From contig NZ_CP091036.1 of assembly GCF_021535135.1 (NCBI RefSeq), positions 3,844,001 to 3,908,000 on the forward strand: 64,000 nt of DNA, written 5' to 3'. The notes under the pieces are model-generated. The model saw nothing but the letters and a program-made list of their open reading frames with translations. It was not told the origin of the DNA and did no database searches. The DNA is from Antarcticibacterium sp. 1MA-6-2. Lineage in GTDB: Bacteria; Bacteroidota; Bacteroidia; Flavobacteriales; Flavobacteriaceae. Of the stretch, positions 1-13,386 are shown piece after piece. The position numbers were made by a program, and so were the translations under genes. How positions within the stretch are numbered: position 1 is the first letter of the stretch; every line of letters begins with the position of its first letter.

Positions 1-1
1 A

Positions 2-361
2 ATTGCTAACGCGTTATTAAGAAGGGTACGTGATTTTGCACAAATTAAAGGAAATGGCAAAATTGATATTGAAATTGCCAGGTTTGGACTTAAAGCTTTA
101 AATGTAGATGCTCATGGTCTTGACGAAATGGACAACAAAATATTGACTACCATAATAGATAAATTCAAAGGCGGTCCCGTGGGCATTACAACACTTGCTA
201 TGGCTGTAAGTGAAAATGCCGAAACGATAGAAGAGGTTTACGAGCCATTTCTCATTCAGCAGGGGTTTATTTACAGGACTCCCCGCGGCAGGGAAGTAAC
301 AGAACTGGCATACAAACATCTGGGCCGGATACGAAATAATATCCAGGGAGGCCTGTTTTAA
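2..361 (+). CDS. ruvB: Holliday junction branch-migration helicase RuvB, C-terminal part
   Basis: The frame is open from base 2, so the gene begins before the window; about 119 C-terminal residues are present. They match the lid and winged-helix end of RuvB: an [14 protein letters not shown] segment, then [21 protein letters not shown], and the closing TPRGRE and YKHLG motif of the DNA-binding wing. RuvB is the hexameric AAA+ motor that, with RuvA, drives migration of Holliday junctions. The ATPase core lies outside the window. ruvA sits 4.8 kb downstream, so the two are not in one compact operon here. Confidence 0.95.
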   Translation: MANALLRRVRDFAQIKGNGKIDIEIARFGLKALNVDAHGLDEMDNKILTTIIDKFKGGPVGITTLAMAVSENAETIEEVYEPFLIQQGFIYRTPRGREVTELAYKHLGRIRNNIQGGLF

Positions 362-396
362 ATTTGCTCACCAATCTGGGCAGGAAAAGAGAGAAA

Positions 397-1735
397 ATGA
401 CGAATGATAATATACCTGGATTGTTCCTTCGTGGGAATTCTATCGAAATTCACTAAAGATCCTTGAAAATCCGCTGATTTTTCACCATAAGAAATTCGGA
501 AAACTGGGCAGTATTTTTCGGTTGAAGATTGGACCGGGAAAATCTGTTATCTTTTCCCGCAATGCTGGTTTTGCCCAGTATGCACTTCAGAAGAATCAAA
601 AAAACTATATAAAGACTACCATCCAGACCGAGGATATGGCAAAATACCTCGGCAAAGGCCTTCTTACTGCGGAAGGAGAGCACTGGAAAAAACAGCGACG
701 CCTTATCCAGCCGGGGTTTCATAAAAAACAACTGGTGCATTTGCTCGGGAGTATCAAATCTGCCATAGATGTTGAATTAGAGAAGATAGCCACGGATAAA
801 GACACGGATATTTTTCCTGTTTTTAACGATCTCGCTTTTCAAACGGTCGTAAAAGCTTTGTTCAGCAGTGCGGTTAACCAGGAAGAAATTAACAGGCTAC
901 AATACATTACCGAGGCAGCACAAAAAATGCTGGTGCGGGAATTGCGCCAGCCATATCTGGGCTGGTATTTTTCCCTTAGCGGGAAAATTAAGGCGCACAT
1001 GGATCTTACTGATGAAGCCAGGGATATCCTTCAGCGCATTATCAACGAGAGGAGAAAGAGCGGAAAGAGAGAAAATGATCTTCTCGATATGCTTCTTGAG
1101 GCAAAGTACGAGGACGGCAGCAGCATGGAAAACAAGCAGTTATTGGATGAAATTCTCATCCTGTTCACTGCAGGCCACGAAACCACTTCCAATGCTTTAA
1201 CTTTTACTGCTCAGCTTCTTGCGAGGCATCCTAAAGATCAGGAAAAGATTTTTCAGGAAGTGAAAACAGCAGCTGATACTGCCTCCAATCACATGGAATT
1301 CCTTCAGCAATTGGAATACACAAAAATGGTTATTGAGGAAGCAATGAGGTTATATCCTCCTGCTTATTTTATAGATCGGGTGAACCTTGAAGATGATGAA
1401 TTTGAAGGAATTAAGGTGCCTAAGCGAACTCTTCCCTTCTTTTTTCTATGTACGAAATCCACAGGAGTGAAGAATACTGGGAAGACCCTGAAGCTTTTCT
1501 TCCCGCACGATTTGAAGACCCAAAAAAGCATTCTTCTTATTATTTTCCTTTTGGAGCCGGACCGCGGATGTGCATTGGCAATAATTTTGCTATGTATGAA
1601 ATGATAATGGCAGTGGCAGAACTGGTTAGGAAATATAAGATATCTTCAGATTCTACTCCAATACAAATCCTCCCCCTTATTACTTTAAAACCGAAACAGG
1701 CAATCCTCAAATTTGATTTGCGCAACCGTGAATAG
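397..1735 (+). CDS. Cytochrome P450 (interrupted by two frameshifts)
   Basis: The reading frames together give a full-length P450 of about 445 residues. Visible motifs are the I-helix AGHETTSN, the K-helix ExxR in [11 protein letters not shown], and the heme-binding loop [12 protein letters not shown] with its cysteine ligand. The family are heme monooxygenases using O2 and reductant; the substrate cannot be told. The ATG at 397 is followed by a frame break near 409-414, and the frame changes again near 1446-1450, where removing a TA joins ...FFFL to [10 protein letters not shown]. Both breaks look like sequence errors, because the protein on each side is well conserved. The gene lies between ruvB and queG and overlaps queG by 8 bases. 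Confidence 0.88.
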
Positions 1736-2654
1736 CACAGCTGCAAAATATACTGCAATGATTAAGGCTGAAGCTAAACGTCTCGGTTTCATGTCCTGTG
1801 GGATATCCCATGCTGAATTTCTTGAGCAGGAGGCTCCGCGGCTGGAGTCCTGGCTCAACACGAATATGCACGGGGAAATGAGGTATATGGAAAATCATTT
1901 TGATAAGCGGCTGGATCCCACAAAATTGGTGGAAGGTTCCAAAAGTGTTATTTCGCTTTTGCTGAATTATTATCCGAAGGAGGCTCAAAATATTCAATCT
2001 TACAAGATTAGCAAGTATGCCTATGGGACTGACTATCATTTTGTCATTAAAGATAAGCTGAAGGATCTTCTGAAATTTATACAGGCTGAAATTGGAGAAG
2101 TAGATGGCCGCGCTTTTGTAGATTCGGCTCCTGTTTTGGACAAAGCATGGGCAGCAAAAAGTGGCCTTGGCTGGATTGGTAAAAATTCAAATCTGTTGAC
2201 AAGGCAGGTTGGCTCTTTTTATTTTATAGCTGAATTAATTGTAGACCTGGAACTGGAATATGATACTCCTGTAACCGATCATTGCGGTACCTGTACTGCC
2301 TGTATTGATGCCTGTCCTACACAAGCTATAGTAGAGCCTTATAAAGTTGACGGGAGCAAGTGCATCTCCTATTTTACAATAGAGCTTAAAGAAGAACTGC
2401 CTACCCATGTAAAAGGACAATTTGATGACTGGATGTTTGGTTGTGATGTTTGCCAGGATGTGTGTCCCTGGAACCTATTTTCAAAATCTCATAACGAACC
2501 TTTGTTTGATCCACATCCGGAGTTACTTCAAATGGAAAAAGAACAATGGGATGACATAACGCAGGAGACATTCAGTGAGATCTTCAAAAAATCAGCTGTA
2601 AAGAGAACAAAATATTCTGGTCTCCGAAGGAATATTCAGTTTTTAAAGCACTAG
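1728..2654 (+). CDS. queG: Epoxyqueuosine reductase
   Basis: About 308 residues. The enzyme is a cobalamin-dependent Fe-S protein that reduces epoxyqueuosine to queuosine in tRNA, the last step of queuosine synthesis, in the cytoplasm. Two ferredoxin-like cysteine clusters are visible, [12 protein letters not shown] and [10 protein letters not shown] with a distal KCISY cysteine, and upstream the [21 protein letters not shown] stretch typical of the family. I chose the GTG at 1728 ([11 protein letters not shown]) over the TTG at 1713 because it fits the family's N-terminus and gives only a short overlap with the P450 gene, suggesting co-transcription. Confidence 0.95.
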   Translation: MNSTAAKYTAMIKAEAKRLGFMSCGISHAEFLEQEAPRLESWLNTNMHGEMRYMENHFDKRLDPTKLVEGSKSVISLLLNYYPKEAQNIQSYKISKYAYGTDYHFVIKDKLKDLLKFIQAEIGEVDGRAFVDSAPVLDKAWAAKSGLGWIGKNSNLLTRQVGSFYFIAELIVDLELEYDTPVTDHCGTCTACIDACPTQAIVEPYKVDGSKCISYFTIELKEELPTHVKGQFDDWMFGCDVCQDVCPWNLFSKSHNEPLFDPHPELLQMEKEQWDDITQETFSEIFKKSAVKRTKYSGLRRNIQFLKH

Positions 2655-2671
2655 TTTTTTGCTTCCGAAGT

Positions 2672-2696
2672 AATTGTATTCATTACAATTTTTTAA
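2672..2696 (+). terminator. Possible terminator after queG
   Basis: A 7-bp AT-only inverted repeat (AATTGTA / TACAATT) with a 5-base loop is followed by a run of T. The stem is weak, so this may be no more than AT-rich spacer. Confidence 0.4.
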
Positions 2697-2771
2697 AAAA
2701 TTTTAAACTTCATTTTTGCTGCATTCTCAAAATGTAGGTTGTTTGGATATAATACTTTAAATATTTTATTA

Positions 2772-2799
2772 TTGTTTCCAATCCTGCTTGCTACCTTTG
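2772..2799 (+). promoter_or_regulatory. Bacteroidota-type promoter for maeB
   Basis: TTG at 2772, then 17 bases, then TACCTTTG at 2792-2799, ending 23 bases before the maeB ATG. This matches the -33 TTG / -7 TAnnTTTG pattern known for primary sigma factor promoters of Bacteroidota. Confidence 0.6.
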
Positions 2800-2822
2800 C
2801 AATATAGTCAAACACCTAAGAA

Positions 2823-5115
2823 ATGAGTAAGGACAGTAAGAGACGGGAAGCCCTGGTATATCACGCCAAGCCCAAACCCGGTAAAATTGAGGTTGTACCA
2901 ACTAAAAAATATGCGACGCAAAGAGATCTTTCTTTAGCATATTCCCCCGGAGTTGCAATTCCCTGTCTCGAAATACATAAGGACAAAGAGAATGCTTATA
3001 AATATACAGCCAAAGGTAATCTTGTTGCCGTAATTTCTAATGGAACCGCAGTTTTAGGGCTGGGAGATATTGGGCCGGAAGCGTCTAAGCCTGTAATGGA
3101 AGGAAAAGGTTTACTGTTCAAGATATTTGCTGATATTAATGTTTTTGATATAGAAGTAGATACTAAAGATGTAGATGCTTTTGTAAATACTGTGAAAAAT
3201 ATTGCGCCAACTTTTGGAGGCATTAATCTCGAAGACATTGCGGCACCGGAAGCTTTTGAAATTGAGAGGCGCTTAAAAGAAGAACTGGATATTCCTGTGA
3301 TGCACGATGACCAGCATGGGACGGCGATAATATCTTCTGCAGCCTTGCTTAATGCTCTTGAACTTGCGAAGAAAAAAATTCAGAATGTAAGAGTGGTTAT
3401 CTCGGGAGCAGGATCGGCAGCTATAGCTTGTGCAAATTTATATTTGCTTTTAGGTGTAAAAGTTCAAAACATCGTTATGTTCGATGTGAAGGGGGTACTG
3501 AATGAAAGCAGAACAGATCTTTCTGAGCTTCAGAAAAAATTCGTCACTACCAAAAAATATAAAAACCTTGCAGAGGCAATGGACGGGGCCGATGTTTTCC
3601 TGGGACTTTCAGTAGGAAACATTGTTACTCCGCAAATGCTTAAGAGTATGGAAAAGCGGCCCATCGTTTTTGCCATGGCCAATCCCGATCCTGAAATTGA
3701 TTACGATCTTGCTGTTTCGACCAGAAAAGATCTTATCATGGCTACCGGGAGAAGTGATCATCCTAACCAGGTAAACAATGTGCTTGGATTCCCGTTTATT
3801 TTTAGAGGTGCCTTAGATGTAAGGGCAACTAAGATCAATGAAGAGATGAAAATGGCAGCGGTAAAATCCCTTGCACAACTGGCAAAAGAAGCGGTTCCTG
3901 AGCAGGTGAATATTGCGTATGGAGAGACGAAACTGCATTTTGGACCGGATTATATAATTCCAAAACCTTTTGATCCCCGACTTATTTCGCAGGTTCCTCC
4001 TGCTGTCGCGAGGGCAGCAATGGAAAGTGGAGTAGCGAGACAGCCCATACAGGATTGGGAAAAATATGAAGAAGAGCTCCTGGAAAGAATGGGTAGTGAT
4101 AATAAGGTTTCACGTCTCCTAATGAGCAGGGCTAAAACAAACCCAAAACGTATTGTTTTTGCTGAAGCAGATCATCTGGACGTTTTAAAAGCAGCCCAGA
4201 TCGTACAGGAGGAAGGGATTGGAATTCCAGTTCTTTTAGGAAAAAAGGAGATTGTGATGGAGCTTATGAACGAAATTGATTTTGATCCTTCCAAAGTAAC
4301 GCTCATTGATCCCCAATCTAATGAGGAAGCTGTAAACAGGAATATTTACGTGAATGAATATTGGAAGACCCGTTCCCGAAATGGAGTTACAAAATATGAC
4401 GCGCAAAAGCTCATGCAACAGCGGGATTATTTTGGTGCCATGATGGTGAACCAGGGAGATGCAGATGCTCTGCTCTCCGGTTATTCCCGGGCTTACCCCA
4501 CCGTGGTAAAACCTATGCTGGAATTAATAGGAATGGCTAAAGGAATAGACAGGGTTGCTGCTACCAATTTAATGAATACATCCAGAGGTCCTTTATTTAT
4601 AAGCGATACCTCTATTAATATTGATCCTTCGGCAAAGGATTTGGCGAAGATCGCTCTTATGACAGCACGTACCGTGAGGCTTTTTGGTATGGAACCGTAT
4701 AATCGCTATGATTTCCTACGCAAACTTTGGGTCTTCCAAACATGCAAATGCCAGGAAAGTAAAAGAAGCGGTAGGCTTAATTCATAAGGCTGCTCCCGAT
4801 CTTAAAGTTGACGGAGAGCTGCAAATTGATTTTGCTCTTAATCGGGAAATGCTGGAAGGTAAGTTTCCATTTTCAAGGCTTGTCGGGAAGAAAGTAAATA
4901 CATTGATCTACCCTAACCTTGAAGCGGCAAACAGTACTTATAAGCTGTTGAAGGAGCTGAATAAATCTGATTCTATTGGGCCTATTATGATGGGAATGAA
5001 AAAGCTTAGACATATTTTTCAATTAGGCGCAAGTGTGGAGGAAATGGTTAATATGGCTGCTGTTGCAGTAATTGACGCACAGGAGAAAGAGAAGCGCATG
5101 AATTTAACCCGATAA
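2823..5115 (+). CDS. maeB: NADP-dependent malic enzyme with phosphotransacetylase-like domain (one frameshift)
   Basis: About 764 residues once repaired. Residues 1-430 hold the malic enzyme core: YSPGVA, the catalytic [10 protein letters not shown], the NAD(P)-binding [12 protein letters not shown] and the FAMANPDPE motif. The rest resembles phosphate acetyl/butyryltransferase ([11 protein letters not shown] near residue 437, then [10 protein letters not shown] and TVRLFGMEP). This fused layout is normal for MaeB, which decarboxylates malate to pyruvate with NADPH production. The frame changes near 4697-4702, after GMEP, and continues as [20 protein letters not shown]. Both halves are conserved, so the break is probably an error. 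It stands alone, with its own promoter and terminator. Confidence 0.93.
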
Positions 5116-5128
5116 AATATTTATGAAT

Positions 5129-5160
5129 AAAGGAGAGATTTGTGTCTCTCCTTTATTTTA
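5129..5160 (+). terminator. Rho-independent terminator after maeB
   Basis: Perfect 10-bp stem AAAGGAGAGA / TCTCTCCTTT with a 6-base loop, followed by ATTTTA. It lies 14 bases past the maeB stop and separates maeB from ruvA. Confidence 0.85.
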
Positions 5161-5190
5161 GTACATTTGAGCATTAACCACTTTCCATAA

Positions 5191-5776
5191 ATGATCCATC
5201 ATCTAAAGGGGCAGCTTGTTGAAAAAAATCCCACCTATGTTGTTATTGACTGTAATGGAGTAGGATACTTCGTTCATATTTCGCTTCACACTTTTTCCCT
5301 GGTAGGAAATGATTCTGAAGTGATAAAATTGTTTACTCATCTGCAGGTAAAGGAGGATTCCCATACTCTCTTTGGGTTTGTAGAAAAATCAGAAAGAGAA
5401 TTATTCCGGTTGTTGATCTCCGTTTCAGGGGTTGGTGCGAGTACAGCGCGCACGATGTTATCTTCCCTGGAACCAAAGCATATTATGGAAGCAATTGCTT
5501 CTGGAGACGCTGCAACTGTTCAAAGCATAAAAGGGATAGGTGCAAAAACAGCGCAACGGGTGATCCTGGATCTCAAGGACAAGGTTTTAAAAGTTTTTGG
5601 AGAAGGCGAAGTTTTTATTTCACAAAGCAATACTAATAAGGAAGAAGCGTTATCAGCTTTAGAAACCCTTGGTTTTGCGCGAAAACCCTAAAGAGAAAGT
5701 TGTTGATAGAATCATGAAGCAAACCACAGACCCTACAGTGGAGACTATTATCAAGCTGGCTTTGAAGAATTTATAA
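5191..5776 (+). CDS. ruvA: Holliday junction branch-migration protein RuvA (one frameshift)
   Basis: About 195 residues after repair. RuvA binds the four-way junction as a tetramer and loads RuvB. The N-terminal OB-fold starts MIHHLKGQLVEKNPTYVVIDCNGVGY; the helix-hairpin-helix motifs are ISVSGVGASTARTML and SIKGIGAKTAQRVILDLKDK. The frame stops at 5691 (GFARKP then TAA), but the next frame continues with EKVVDRIMKQTTDPTVETIIKLALKNL, the C-terminal domain III that contacts RuvB, ending at 5776. The break sits in CCCTAAAGAG at 5686-5691. An essential part of domain III would be lost if it were real. Confidence 0.93.
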
Positions 5777-5793
5777 TTTTCATTATCACCACA

Positions 5794-8700
5794 TTGAGGA
5801 ATAAGTACTTGAAATTGTATCGGTTTTATTTGTTTGGCATTTTCTGGCTTTTTGCAACTTCTCAATCTTTATTTGCACAGGATCCAACAACTGCCCAGGA
5901 TACTACCCGCACCGGATATGCTACGGGTACTATTTCATTGCCTAATCCCAACAGTATTGTTTCAGCCTACGAATATGATCCTATCCTTGACCGCTATGTT
6001 TATACCGAAAGATTAGGTAGCTATAACCTTTCAATACCCCTCATTTTAACTCCGGAAGAGTACCAGGAGCTTGTTATCAGGGAACAAATAAGGGATTACT
6101 TTAGAGAGAAAAACAACGCTATAGCCGGAAATCGTGAAGCTGATCCCGAAGCTCAACAGGACCTTTTGCCCAGTTATTATGTGAACTCGAATTTCTTCTC
6201 CAGTATTTTTGGGGGTCAGGAAATTGAGGTGGTGCCACAGGGAAGTGTGGCAATGGATTTGGGATTATTATACACTAAACAAGATAATCCTGCATTTTCT
6301 CCCAGAAACAGAAGTAACCTCACTTTTGATTTTGATCAACGCATTCAGCTTAGTTTATTAGGGAGAGTAGGGACGCGTTTACAGGTGCTCGCCAACTATG
6401 ATACCGAGTCAACTTTTGATTTTCAGAATCAGTTAAAGCTGGAATATACGCCTACAGAGGATGATATAATTCAGAAAATAGAAGTGGGTAATATTAATAT
6501 GCCACTTAATAGTGCCCTCATCCAGGGTGCGCAAAGTCTCTTCGGATTTAAAACTGAATTACAGTTCGGGAAAACCAGGATCACGGGAGTTTTTTCTGAA
6601 CAAAAATCTGAAAGGCGAACGGTTAATGTTGAGGGAGGAGCGACCATTGAAGAGTTTGAACGCTTTGCTATAGATTATGATCAGGACAGGCATTTCTTTT
6701 TAGCGCATTATTTTCGGGATCATTATAACGAAGCACTTGAGAATTATCCCTTTATCAACAGTAATATTCAAATCCAGAGAATTCAGGTTTGGGTAACGAA
6801 CCGTACCAATAATATTCAAAATCTCAATGATACCCGAAACATAGTAGGTATCCAGGATCTTGGGGAAACAAATGTGGAAGGTAATATTGGCTTGAACACT
6901 GTTCCGGCAGGATTTTTTAATCGGCCGCCACTCGCATTTCCCGATAACGCCAATAATGATTTAAATCCGTTTGGAATTACTTACCCGGGGAATCTATTCT
7001 AACACCTGCCATAAGAGACATTTCCAGGGTGCAAAGTGGCTTTGGAGGATTGACGGTATCAGAAGGAACAGATTATGCCGTGCTTCCAAAATGCGAGGCA
7101 ACTTAGGCCTAATGAGTATACTCTAAATACCAGGTTGGGATATATCTCACTTAATCAAAGACTTTCCAATGACGAAATTCTAGCTGTTGCATTCCAGTAC
7201 ACTATCAACGGTCGCGTGTATCAGGTAGGCGAATTCGCTAATGACGGTGTGGATGCCAATATTACTTATGCAGAAGATGGAGTGAGAGTAAATCAAAACC
7301 TGATAGTAAAATTATTGAAGAGCACGGTCACAAATGTTAATGAGCCAATTTGGGATCTTATGATGAAAAACATTTACAGCCTTGGCGCTTTTCAGTTGGA
7401 GAGAGATGATTTCAGATTGAATATTTTATATACAGATCCTCAGCCCCTCAATTATATCATTCCTGCTGAAGGTGCTAACGTGCCTTTACCTGAAGATGTT
7501 GCCGAAACGACTTTGCTGCGGGTCTTTAATCTGGACAGGCTGAACTTTACCAATGATCCTGTGGTAGGAGGGGACGGATTCTTTGATTATGTTCCCGGTA
7601 TTACCATAGACCCGCAAAACGGCCTGGTGATATTTACAACAGTAGAACCCTTTGGAAAGTATTTGTTTGAAAAACTTGATGTTACTCCCAATTCGGGACC
7701 GGAAGAATATGATCTTCCACAAACTTATAATGCCAACCAGGAAAAATACGTTTTCCGCTCTCTCTACAGGACGACGAAAATTCAGGCGGAACAGGAAGAT
7801 GCTGACAAGAATAAATTTCAGTTAAAAGGAAGATATAAATCTGCCCAGGTTGAAGGAATTCCTATTGGTTTTAACCTTCCGCAGGGTTCTGTAACAGTGA
7901 CTGCAGGAGGAAGGATATTGCAGGAAGGTGTGGATTATGTAGTGAATTACCAAATGGGAAGGGTACAGATCATTGATGACGCATTACTCGCTTCCAATAT
8001 TCCTATCCAGGTAAATACTGAGAATAATTCGCTTTTTGGACAGCAGTCTAAACGCTTTATGGGTGTAAATGTTGAGCACCAGTTCAATGAAAATTTTATA
8101 GTTGGTGGTACTTTCCTAAATATGCGGGAGCGCCCATTGACACAAAAATCTAATTACAACTATGAACCTATAAATAATTCTATTTACGGTCTTAATGCTA
8201 TTTATAGTACCGAAGTTCCTTTTCTTACCCGTCTTGCCAATAAGCTGCCAAATATAGATACCGATGTTCCCTCTAATTTTTCGATACGCGGGGAATTTGC
8301 GTATCTACAGCCGGGTGCTCCAAATGTGAATAATTTTGACCAGAAGGCTACTACCTATATAGACGATTTCGAAGCTTCGCAAACCAACATTTCGGTTAAT
8401 AATCCTCTTAGTTGGGAATTATCCAGTGTTCCTCTGGGATTTGGAGGAGAACTCGCTAATGGTGATCTCGCTTCTAATTATAAGAGGGCGAGATTGTCAT
8501 GGTATACAGTAGATCCAATTTTTTACAGTAGCAGGAGACCGGATGGAATTTCAGATTCAGATCTTTCGAGCTATGCTTCCAGAAGAGTTTTCTTAAGCGA
8601 AATATTTCCCAATACCGATGTGATACAGGGGCAGCCACAGGTGATCTATACGATGGATCTAACTTATTGTCCGCAGGAGCGTGGGCCTTACAACTATAAT

Positions 8701-11700
8701 CCTATCGCTGCTGGTGGCAACACCTTGCCAAATCCTTCAGAGAATTTCGGAGGGATTTCAAGAGCCATAAATTCTACCAATTTTGAACAATCCAATGTGG
8801 AGTTCATTCAATTCTGGGTGATGGATCCATATATTTATCCTGAAAACGCAGGGAATGAAGGAGGAACACTAACCTTTAACCTCGGGAATATTTCTGAAGA
8901 TGTCTTAAAAGATGGAAGGAAACAATATGAAAATGGTTTGCCTCCCGACGGTACAGTTTTAAATACAGTGAGTACTGCTTTTGGAAGAGTACCTGCAGAC
9001 CAGTCTTTAATATATGCTTTTGATACCGAAGGCGAAGCGCGCAGGCAGCAGGATGTGGGGTTTGATGGGCTTAATGATGCCATGGAGAGGACGCAATTTC
9101 CAAACTTCGGCAACCTGGCAGATCCTTCGGCCGATAACTACGAATATTTCCTGAATACTACCGGAAGTATAATTGAACGCTATAGAAAATATAACGGAAT
9201 TGAAGGTAACTCGCCTCCGGAAGTTGGAGATACCAATCGTGGAAATAGTACTCTTCCTACTACCGAAGATCTCAACAGGGACAATACGGTGAATACCATC
9301 AACAGCTATTTCGAATATAAAGTACAAGTATTTCCCGGAATGAACATCGACAATAACCAGTATATTACAGATGTTAAAGAAACCACTGCTCCTCTTCCTA
9401 ACGGGGAACAAATCGCAGTGAGATGGGTGCAATTCAAGGTGCCGATCTTTGAACCTACCAATGCTGTAGGAGGAATAGCCGATTTTCGCTCTATAAGGTT
9501 TATGCGGCTTTTCTTAACCGATTTTGAGGAGCGAACTATCCTTAGGTTTGGAACCATGGACCTGGTGCGCGGTGATTATCGACGCTACACGAGAAGTCTT
9601 GATCCCGATACTCCGCGGCAGCCTGTAAACAACGATGAAACTTTGTTTGAAGTTACAGCTGTAAATATTGAAGAAAATGAAAACCGGGAGCCCGTGCCTT
9701 ATATTTTGCCCCCAGGTGTTATAAGGGAAGAGTTGTTTAATAATAATACTAATATCAGGCAAAATGAACAATCCCTGGCATTAAGGGTATGTGGTTTGGA
9801 ACCTCAGGATGCAAGGGCAGTTTATAAGAATTTCCAGGTAGATATGCGGCAGTACAAAAATCTGGAGATGTTTGTACATGCGGAATCTCTCATAAATGAA
9901 GTTCCTTTAAAAGAAGGACAAATGGTTGCCTTCATAAGAATGGGGACCGATTTTACTGAAAATTATTATCAGATAGAAATTCCATTAACTCCAACCATCT
10001 TTGGTGCAACTTCAGCTGAGGAAATATGGCTTAGCTTCAAACCGATTACTTCTGCCTTTGGAGCTCCTTCAGCAGGTAAAAACTAAAGTGCTGGGCGACC
10101 CCTCATTAATTTCTACTGAAATCAATTACTTTGATGAAGCTCTTAATTTAACCGATCCTGAAGATCCTTATGAAATTGGAGGTTTAAGAGTGGGTATAAA
10201 AGGAAACCCCAGTTTTGGGAATATTCGCCTGTTGATGCTGGGTGTGAAGAATGGAACTCCGGAATCGGCTGCTGCCGAGATTTGCGGAGAAGTGTGGTTT
10301 AATGAACTAAGATTGTCTGAACTTGATAATGAAGGCGGCTGGGCTGCAATTGTGAACATGGATGCCAATATTGCCGATTTTGCAGATGTTTCAGCCACCG
10401 GAAGAAGAAGTACCGTGGGATTTGGTAATCTTGAGCAGGGGCCAAATCAAAGGAGTCGGGAAAATCTTCAGCAGTATGATGTAGTGACAAATTTAAATAT
10501 GGGGCAGCTCCTTCCGCAGAGATGGGGAATAAGAGTGCCTTTTAACTACAGCAGGGGAGAAGAGCTCATTACTCCAAAATACGATCAGGAATTTTTAGAT
10601 CTTGAACTTGAGAATCGTCTTGACGCAATAACCGATGCTGATGAACGGGAAAGAGTAGAAGAGCAGTCGCAGATCTATACCAAGAGACAAAGTATTAACG
10701 TAATTGGATTGCGTAAGGAACGTGTAGAGGAGGATGATAAGCCTATGCCTTACGATATAGAAAATTTTGCGGTGACAGCTTCTTATAACCAGATCGACCA
10801 TAGAGATTTTGAAATTGCAGATGCCTTAAGCCAGGATGTAAGGCTGGGGGCTACCTATGATTACAGTTTCGTTCCTTTAAATATAGTGCCATTAAAAAAT
10901 GTTACTGCTTTAGATAGCAGCGACTACTATGCCATTATAAGGGATTTCAACTTTAATCCTTTACCTACAAATATTACTCTTAATTCAAACATCTTCAGGC
11001 AGTACAACGAGCAAAAATTCCGGGAGATCAATTTGAGTGAGAATGATATAGGTATTCCTACACTTTATCAACGAAACTTCATCTTTGACTGGCAGTACAG
11101 GATCAATTACAATCTAACCAAATCTTTGCAGTTTAGTTTTAATGCTTCGAATAACCGGATCGTTAGAAATTATATAGACGAAGGAAATATTGCTGATAAT
11201 ACTATAGGTCTCTGGGATGATTTCTTCCAGATAGGAGATCCCAATCAACATTTCCAGACTTTGCAGCTTAATTATGAACTGCCTTTGAGTAAGATCCCTA
11301 TTCTTCAGTTCGTAAAGGCTACCTATTCCTATACTGGAGATTTTCAGTGGCAGCGGGGTTCAGAAGTTTTTAGAACTATTGAAGGAGTGCCAGATCTTGG
11401 AAATTCTGTTCAAAATGCCAGTATCCACCAGGTCAATGCGAATATGGATATGACCAGTCTCTATAAATACCTCAAGTTAACCCCCAGAAGAGGAACACCT
11501 GCAACAGTGAGGGAAAGGAGTGCGGCAGTTCCCACTCTTAATCAAACTCAAAAACCAAGACCTGCTGCGGAATCCTCCTTAAGCTCCGGAGACAGAACTT
11601 ATAATACTTTAATAGGTTTTGCGACGGCCATACAAAGATTGCAGGTTACCTACAGGAGAAATGAAGGTATATTTTTACCTGGGTACACTCCCGATATAGG

Positions 11701-12943
11701 TTTTATGGGAACTTTAAAACCTACCACAGGATTTACCTTTGGGAGGCAGGAAGATGTGAGGGAAATCGCAGCCCGCAGAGGTTGGTTAACCCTATTCCAG
11801 GAGTTTAATCAGCAATATACATCGGTTCAAAATGAGCAGTTGGATATGCAGGCTTCTTTGACTCTTATTCCTGAACTTACTATAGACCTGAGCGCAAACA
11901 AAATCTTTTCAGAAACCTATTCTGAAAATTACCGGGTGCTTCCGGGGGAAATGCAATACCAGTCGCTTAACCCTTACACATACGGGAATTTTACGATCTC
12001 GACCATTCTTATTAAAACTGCCTTTAGCCAAAACAATTCTGCTTTTTCTGAAACTTTCCAGGAGTTTAGGGAGAATAGGCTTGAAGTGGCGCGAAGACTG
12101 GCGGCTGAAAATGGTTTTGATCCCAATGTTACCGATGAGGAAGGTTATCCTATAGGATATGGAAAATCCAGCCAGGCAGTTCTTTTACCTGCTTTTATTG
12201 CCGCTTATACTGGTGGCGATGCAGGATCAGTGAAAACAATTGCCTTTAGAAGCTTCCCTATACCTAACTGGGATATAAAATATACCGGATTTATGAGGAT
12301 GGAATTCTTTAAAAAGAATTTCAGAAGATTTTCGCTTAATCACGGCTACAGGGCTGGTTATACAATAAATCAGTTCCAGTCCAATCTTGATTATGATGCA
12401 CAGGATCCTTACCAATTTAACCAGGCTAACAATTTCAAAACAAGGCTGCTTTTCTCTAATATAAACCTTACCGAAGTTTTCAGCCCCTTAATAAGAATTG
12501 ATCTCGAGACTAATGAGGCTATAAGAGTACTGGCTGAAATAAGAAAGGATCGCGCCCTGTCTTTAAGTTTTGACAATAATTTATTGACTGAAATTAAAGG
12601 AAATGAATATATTGTTGGTTTGGGTTACAGGATTAAGGATCTGCGAATAGGAACTAATCTCGGAGGTCGCCAAAGGATCTTAAGCAGTGACCTCAATTTT
12701 AAAGCAGATGTGGCTTACAGGAAGAACATAAACATTATTAGATATCTTGATCTTGAAAGCAGCCAGGTAATTGCGGGACAGGATCTTTGGTCCATCAATT
12801 TTACTGCAGATTATGCTCTTTCCAAGAACCTTACGGCACTCATTTATTATGACCATACTTTTTCAGAATATGCAGTATCCACAGCCTTCCCGCAAACTAC
12901 CATCAGGTCCGGAGTTACTCTTCGATATAATTTTGGAAATTAG
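5794..12943 (+). CDS. sprA: T9SS outer-membrane translocon protein SprA (three frameshifts)
   Basis: About 2,380 residues, the usual size for SprA, the giant 36-strand outer-membrane barrel through which type IX secretion substrates leave the cell; it is also needed for gliding. A signal peptide ([19 protein letters not shown]) follows a TTG start 17 bases after ruvA; no ATG is available, so the start is uncertain. Family segments include [20 protein letters not shown], and [19 protein letters not shown]; the end ([15 protein letters not shown]) looks like a last barrel strand. Frame changes occur near 6982, 7083-7090 and 10032; at each the conserved protein resumes at once in another frame. 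Confidence 0.95.
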
Positions 12944-13005
12944 TTAAATGCTGCTTGACTAAAGCAAAGAAAAAATTAACTTTGTCACTTTCAAAAACCA
13001 ATCTT

Positions 13006-13386
13006 ATGAATATTCCACAAGAATTAAAGTATACCAAAGACCATGAATGGGTGAAAATAGAAGGTGACATTGCTACTGTAGGCGTTACCCATTTCGCTCA
13101 AAGTGAATTAGGGGATATAGTATATGTTGAAGTAGAAACTGTAGGCGAAACTCTGGACAGGGAGGAAGTATTTGGAACTGTAGAGGCCGTAAAAACAGTT
13201 TCTGATCTTTTCTTACCTCTTTCAGGAGAAATCCTGGAATTTAATGATTCTCTTGAAGGCACGCCTGAAAAAGTAAATTCTGATCCTTATGGTGAAGGCT
13301 GGATGGTGAAAATTAGAATTTCTGATGAGAATGAGATTTCAGATCTATTAAGTGCAGAAGAATATAAAGAAGTTATTGGCGGCTAG
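13006..13386 (+). CDS. gcvH: Glycine cleavage system H protein
   Basis: 126 residues. The H protein carries the methylamine of glycine on a lipoyl arm between the P, T and L proteins. The lipoylation site is Lys63 in [11 protein letters not shown]; the N-terminus [11 protein letters not shown] and the C-terminal [15 protein letters not shown] are typical. I chose the ATG at 13006; an upstream start at 12955 would add 17 residues with no family match. It is embedded between sprA and vanZ, with no other gcv gene in the window. Confidence 0.95.
   Translation: MNIPQELKYTKDHEWVKIEGDIATVGVTHFAQSELGDIVYVEVETVGETLDREEVFGTVEAVKTVSDLFLPLSGEILEFNDSLEGTPEKVNSDPYGEGWMVKIRISDENEISDLLSAEEYKEVIGG

Noticed and set aside
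8835..9771. Several minus-strand frames inside sprA
   Set aside because: All are shadows of the conserved plus-strand protein.
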